64,000 bases of DNA from Ulvibacter sp. MAR_2010_11 (lineage in GTDB: Bacteria > Bacteroidota > Bacteroidia > Flavobacteriales > Flavobacteriaceae), in assembly GCF_002813135.1 (NCBI RefSeq), contig NZ_PHTY01000001.1, positions 1,607,501 through 1,671,500 of the forward strand, written 5' to 3'. Positions 60,394-64,000 of this stretch are shown here, in pieces (position 1 is the first letter of the stretch; each line of letters starts with the position of its first letter). A program made the position numbers and the translations under genes. The notes below the pieces were generated by a model that was not told the origin of the DNA, searched no databases, and saw only the letters and a program-made list of their open reading frames with translations.

Positions 60394-62280
60394 ATGAAAA
60401 AAACACTTTTGCTACTCCTTTTTTTAAGTGCTTCGGCAGTAGTGTTTTCACAAAACGATCCTACCCCAAAGGTTGAGAAGCCGCCTATCGATTTGTATAA
60501 AATCATTTCAGCAAGCAGAGATACCACCTATATAGATACAACGCTTTCCATTCAAAAAGAATACAAATTCAATTATCTGCGCAAAGACAATTTCGAATTA
60601 CTTCCCTTTGCCAATGTAGGTCAGACCTATAATTCGCTTGCCTACACCTTCGATAAACACAATTTATTGCCGCTCTTTGCCGCTCAATCGCATCATTTTA
60701 ATTATCTGGACATCGAAGACATGAGTTATTTTCATGTCCCTACACCATTAACCGAAATTTACTTTAAAACAGCCTTCGAACAGGGACAACAGCTGGATGC
60801 ATTTTTTACAATAAATACTTCCGAACAGTTTAATTTTTCGATTGCCTATAAGGGTGTCAGGTCTTTGGGATCATATCAGAATATCATGACCAGTACCGGA
60901 AATTTTCGATTCTCATCTAATTATCACACAAAGAGTAAGCGCTATAAGATAAGAGCACATGTAGCTGCTCAGGATGTGAAAAATGAAGAAAATGGAGGGT
61001 TAACACCAAATTCTATTGCTCTTTTCACCAATGACGACCCCGAGTTTAGCGATCGTGGGCGGCTGGATGTAAATTTTGAAGATGCCGAAAATAAACTGGA
61101 AGGGCTTCGGTTTTACGGAGATCACGAATACGAACTCATTAGCAAAAAAGATAGTCTCAATTATTCGGTGGTCACTATTGGTAACAGCCTGAGTTACGAA
61201 GATAAGTTTTATCGCTATCAGCAAACAACGCCCTATTCGGGCTTTGGGGATTCGTATCTGTTTAGTGATTTAAATAAAAAAGTAAAACTCGAAGATTTTA
61301 GGGCGAATGCCTATGCGCGGTTTGACAATTCCATTATCGGAAGTCTAACGGGTTTTGTAGGGTATACAGATTTCAACTACGGCTACGATTCGGTGTTGAT
61401 TTTGGACGAAGGAAGAATTACCAACAGACTAAAGGGAAATCAGATAATGGCCGGAGCTGCCTATAAAAAGCAATACCACGGATTTGAACTTTCGGGAAAA
61501 GGAGCAATTAATGTTGCCGGAGATTTTGACGGCAATTACCTTACTGCAGCGGCTTCATTTGCGCTTGACGCAGATAACAAAGCCGAAGGCTCCATCACCG
61601 TACACTCGGTAGCCCCTAACTTTAATTTCCTGCTCTACCAAAGTGATTATGTGAATTACAACTGGCAGAATTCTTTCGAAAATGTAAAGACGCAAGAACT
61701 GAAATTCGATTTAAAATCGAAAAAATTACTCGATGCGACAGTGAGTTACCTGGGGATTGATGATTATGCCTATTTCGCCATCAAACCCAACGATTCTACT
61801 CCAACTCCACATCAATATGGGGATCGCGTAGATTATCTAAAAATTAAGGTTGAAAAAGAACTGCGCTACAATAAGTTTGCATTGATGAACACGGTCTTAT
61901 TTCAACAGGTAGTGGGAGGGGAAGAAGTTTTTAATGTCCCGCAACTGGTCGCTCGAAGCTCACTCTATTATCAGGATCACTTGTTTAAAAGAGCACTTTT
62001 CCTTCAAACCGGTATAAATGTCAAGTATTTCTCGAAATACAACATGAATGCCTACGATCCGGTACTCGCTGAGTTTTATGTTCAGAATACGCAGGAATTG
62101 GGAGGCTTTCCTCTAGTCGATATCTTTTTAAATGCTAAAATACGTCAGACTCGGATCTATTTCAAATTCGAACATGTTAATTCGCTGTTTACAACTAAGA
62201 GCGAGTATTTTTCGGCTCCGGGTTATCCGTATCGTGATGCCGTTATTAGATTCGGTTTGGTCTGGGATTTCTTCTTATAG
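60394..62280 (+). CDS. Putative outer-membrane porin
   Basis: A 628-residue exported beta-barrel protein. Signal peptide MKKTLLLLLFLSASAVVFSQ, a short Pro-rich start, then alternating hydrophobic/aromatic strands (YKFNYLRKDNFELLPFANVG, TEIYFKTAFEQGQQLDAFFT) typical of the Bacteroidota 'putative porin' family (PF14121 type). The C-terminus ends RDAVIRFGLVWDFFL, a barrel-closing aromatic residue. No TonB plug is present. Probably a passive channel or structural barrel in the outer membrane; substrate unknown. It is followed after 15 nt by the DoxX-like gene, so the operon may be continuous. Confidence 0.83.
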   Translation: MKKTLLLLLFLSASAVVFSQNDPTPKVEKPPIDLYKIISASRDTTYIDTTLSIQKEYKFNYLRKDNFELLPFANVGQTYNSLAYTFDKHNLLPLFAAQSHHFNYLDIEDMSYFHVPTPLTEIYFKTAFEQGQQLDAFFTINTSEQFNFSIAYKGVRSLGSYQNIMTSTGNFRFSSNYHTKSKRYKIRAHVAAQDVKNEENGGLTPNSIALFTNDDPEFSDRGRLDVNFEDAENKLEGLRFYGDHEYELISKKDSLNYSVVTIGNSLSYEDKFYRYQQTTPYSGFGDSYLFSDLNKKVKLEDFRANAYARFDNSIIGSLTGFVGYTDFNYGYDSVLILDEGRITNRLKGNQIMAGAAYKKQYHGFELSGKGAINVAGDFDGNYLTAAASFALDADNKAEGSITVHSVAPNFNFLLYQSDYVNYNWQNSFENVKTQELKFDLKSKKLLDATVSYLGIDDYAYFAIKPNDSTPTPHQYGDRVDYLKIKVEKELRYNKFALMNTVLFQQVVGGEEVFNVPQLVARSSLYYQDHLFKRALFLQTGINVKYFSKYNMNAYDPVLAEFYVQNTQELGGFPLVDIFLNAKIRQTRIYFKFEHVNSLFTTKSEYFSAPGYPYRDAVIRFGLVWDFFL

Positions 62281-62295
62281 CCTAACTTAATTGTC

Positions 62296-62676
62296 ATGAA
62301 AAGTAACAACCTCCATGCGCTCCTAAACTATCTAATCGCCGGGGTTTGGTTGTTCAACGGTCTATATTGTAAACTGTTTCATTATGTGCCCAGACACCAG
62401 GAGATAATTGGTTATTTGTTGGGAGGTGATAATGCCGGACTAATCACTAAAATAATTGGTTTTGCTGAAGTGTTAATGGCGTTGTGGATTCTCAGTCGCA
62501 TTAAAAGCAGACTCAACGCTATAGTACAGATTGTAGTGATAATGCTTATGAATCTAATTGAATTCGTTTTCGTTCCCGATCTACTACTGTGGGGAAAATT
62601 GAATGTAGTATTTGCCATTTTGTTCACCTTGCTTATTTATTTTAATGAATTTCATCTAAAAAAGCGCAATACCTAA
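62296..62676 (+). CDS. DoxX-like membrane protein
   Basis: A 126-residue protein with four predicted TM helices: LLNYLIAGVWLFNGLYCKLF, ITKIIGFAEVLMALWILSRI, AIVQIVVIMLMNLIEFVFVP and KLNVVFAILFTLLIYFNEFH. The pattern matches DoxX-like proteins (PF13781 type). Such proteins are linked to membrane redox steps or stress responses, but no specific reaction is known for this form. It precedes DUF2071 by 6 nt. Confidence 0.84.
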   Translation: MKSNNLHALLNYLIAGVWLFNGLYCKLFHYVPRHQEIIGYLLGGDNAGLITKIIGFAEVLMALWILSRIKSRLNAIVQIVVIMLMNLIEFVFVPDLLLWGKLNVVFAILFTLLIYFNEFHLKKRNT

Positions 62677-62682
62677 ACTGCC

Positions 62683-63423
62683 ATGCTTTCATTCTTAAAA
62701 AATCATCCCTTTGCCGTTGAAGCGTTTTTTAAGAAATCCATCGTCCTCACTTTTGCAATACCGAAAGAAGAATTGCTACCTCTAATCCCCGAGTGTCTTT
62801 CGCTGGATACTCATAACGATACTCATGCCTTTGTTGCAATCGCCATGGTAGATACACAGAGTCTTCGTCCGAAAGGAATGCCCCAAAGTATGGGAAACGA
62901 TTTCTTTTTAATAGGGTATCGGGTTTTTGTGCGCTATACAAATAATGCCGGAAAACGATTACGGGGACTTTATATTCTGAAATCGGAAACCAACAAAAAA
63001 AAGATGGAATTCTTCGGAAATATGTTCACGCATTACAGGTATACAACAACCGATATTGCTGTGTCTTCAACTGAAGGACTTACGACTGTTGCTTCGGAAA
63101 AGTCGGACTTTAAAGTAATTATCGGGGAATCTTCCGAAGCAATTTCTTTGCCTGAAGGTTCTCCTTTTCAAGATTGGAAGGAAGCACGTCGTTTTGCGGG
63201 TCCGTTGCCGTTTACCTTTACCTATTCCGAAGAAAAAAAAGAAGTGCTAATTATTCAAGGAGTTCGAAGCGATTGGAATCCGGCACCTGTTGAAGTAAGG
63301 GAGTACAGTTTTACATTTTTAGATAATTTGGGTTTTAAGGACATACAACTTGCCAACGCTTTTGTAATTAATAACGTTCCGTATTTTTGGAAAAAGGGAG
63401 TTCGCGAAACATGGAAACAGTGA
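62683..63423 (+). CDS. DUF2071 family protein
   Basis: A 246-residue soluble protein related to YqjF-type DUF2071 proteins: KKSIVLTFAIPKEELLPLIP near the N-terminus, then VFVRYTNNAGKRLRGLYILK and FFGNMFTHYRY in the centre. The fold is thought to be acetoacetate-decarboxylase-like in this family, but no catalytic Lys can be assigned here. It lies in a tight operon with DoxX-like and methyltransferase genes; the latter starts inside its last codons. Confidence 0.78.
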   Translation: MLSFLKNHPFAVEAFFKKSIVLTFAIPKEELLPLIPECLSLDTHNDTHAFVAIAMVDTQSLRPKGMPQSMGNDFFLIGYRVFVRYTNNAGKRLRGLYILKSETNKKKMEFFGNMFTHYRYTTTDIAVSSTEGLTTVASEKSDFKVIIGESSEAISLPEGSPFQDWKEARRFAGPLPFTFTYSEEKKEVLIIQGVRSDWNPAPVEVREYSFTFLDNLGFKDIQLANAFVINNVPYFWKKGVRETWKQ

Positions 63424-64000
63424 GAAAACCATTTCAGGGAGTAGTAAATATCATTCGCTTTAACTGGCATTTTTACGCAATCGCATTTGGTTTACTCATT
63501 GTTGCACTAACGGTAAATTTGTGGCTGTTTCCTGAATATTTATTCTATGGAGGCTTAATTCTAAGTCTGACACTTTTTTTAATGCTCATATCCTTGGTGA
63601 TATCTTACTATGTGTACGATGCGTCGCATTTATATAAACTCACCTGGTTGGATGGGATCAAGCTTCCAAAAAATGCTACAATTATAAATATTCATGCCGG
63701 ATTCGATGAAACAAGTTTGTTGTTACAACAAAAGTATCCTGACTGTACATTACAGGAATTTGATTTTTACGATCCGCAAAAGCATACCGAAGTTTCCATT
63801 AAAAGAGCCAGAAAGGCGTATCCGCCGTATTCGGGAACTAAAGCTGTGCAGACCGACCATATCCCATTGGAAAATGACTCGGTTGACGCCATTTTTTTAC
63901 TGTTGTCGGCACACGAAATAAGGAATCGGGATGAACGAAAGAATTTTTTGCGGGCACTGCATCGAATCCTAAAAGTTAATGGAAATATTGTTCTCGTGGA
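63411..64000 (+). CDS. Membrane-anchored class I methyltransferase, cut by window edge
   Basis: A partial gene, open at the right edge (196 complete codons visible). The ATG at 63411 overlaps the DUF2071 stop by 13 nt. Two TM helices (FYAIAFGLLIVALTVNLWLF, GGLILSLTLFLMLISLVISY) are followed by a SAM-methyltransferase-like fold: ATIINIHAGFDETS replaces the usual GxGxG loop, then VQTDHIPLENDSVDAIFLLL, and the LRALHRILKVNGNIVLV end of the core. The degenerate SAM-binding loop is unusual. Substrate unknown. Confidence 0.78.
   Translation, partial: METVRKPFQGVVNIIRFNWHFYAIAFGLLIVALTVNLWLFPEYLFYGGLILSLTLFLMLISLVISYYVYDASHLYKLTWLDGIKLPKNATIINIHAGFDETSLLLQQKYPDCTLQEFDFYDPQKHTEVSIKRARKAYPPYSGTKAVQTDHIPLENDSVDAIFLLLSAHEIRNRDERKNFLRALHRILKVNGNIVLV

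Overview
The window is a chromosomal segment of a member of the Bacteroidota, almost certainly Flavobacteriaceae. This rests on GLPGLI-family secreted proteins, a type IX secretion (T9SS) C-terminal sorting domain, DUF4230, DUF5522 and DUF4136 proteins, many 'AQVGIGTTTP' secreted proteins, AT-rich DNA, the near absence of Shine-Dalgarno leaders, and good matches to the Bacteroidota promoter (TTG, about 20 nt, TAnnTTTG). I see no rRNA, tRNA, CRISPR, transposase or phage structural gene. Both window edges cut a gene: a histidine kinase on the left and a methyltransferase on the right.

Region 1 (1-6.8 kb) is an envelope locus. A sensor kinase is divergent from two GLPGLI proteins and a TonB-receptor-like outer-membrane protein, with three GTTAAC boxes exactly 10 bp apart between the divergent genes. 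Region 2 (6.9-26.2 kb) is aromatic catabolism. It has a long aromatic amino acid hydroxylase plus rhodanese on the minus strand, then a TetR regulator and a complete phenylacetyl-CoA epoxidase pathway: paaE-A-B-(four-helix-bundle gene)-C-D-(VOC)-G-H-I-J-(SDR)-Z-F-Y, followed by the E2 and fused E1 subunits of a 2-oxoacid dehydrogenase. No paaK (phenylacetate-CoA ligase) is present. The adjacent E1/E2 pair could make an acyl-CoA directly from a 2-oxoacid, possibly phenylpyruvate. A well-formed promoter with an overlapping 7-4-7 palindrome lies between tetR and paaE. Four gaps inside the operon carry related AT-rich imperfect palindromes.

Region 3 (26.2-29.6 kb) holds a DUF4136 lipoprotein, urocanate hydratase, a 57-residue DUF5522 protein and a small protein with an HExxH motif. 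The gaps here are filled with heptanucleotide tandem repeats. Region 4 (29.6-42.2 kb) is a run of minus-strand secreted proteins. Seven share an N-terminal 'QVGI..TxP' module placed right after the signal peptide. Three of them are tandem paralogs with a jelly-roll-like C-terminus, in an apparent operon with a 1072-residue T9SS-exported choice-of-anchor-B protein.

Region 5 (42.4-64 kb) is mostly housekeeping and envelope genes: a PLP enzyme, glucosaminidase-LysM and hemL; two small Spy/CpxP-like proteins; a diheme cytochrome lipoprotein; an alpha-toroid protein; a marR-S41 peptidase pair; lysS with a C-terminal extension; a thioredoxin-like/TPR protein; a membrane-anchored LuxR regulator; a YqaE-lipoprotein-lipB operon; a large propeller lipoprotein; rnhB; a putative porin; and a DoxX-like/DUF2071/methyltransferase operon. 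The strongest candidates for something new are the paaK-less paa cluster joined to E1/E2, the three-domain PaaZ, the VGINT/C1q-like/T9SS surface operon, and the heptamer-phased repeats occupying divergent promoter regions.
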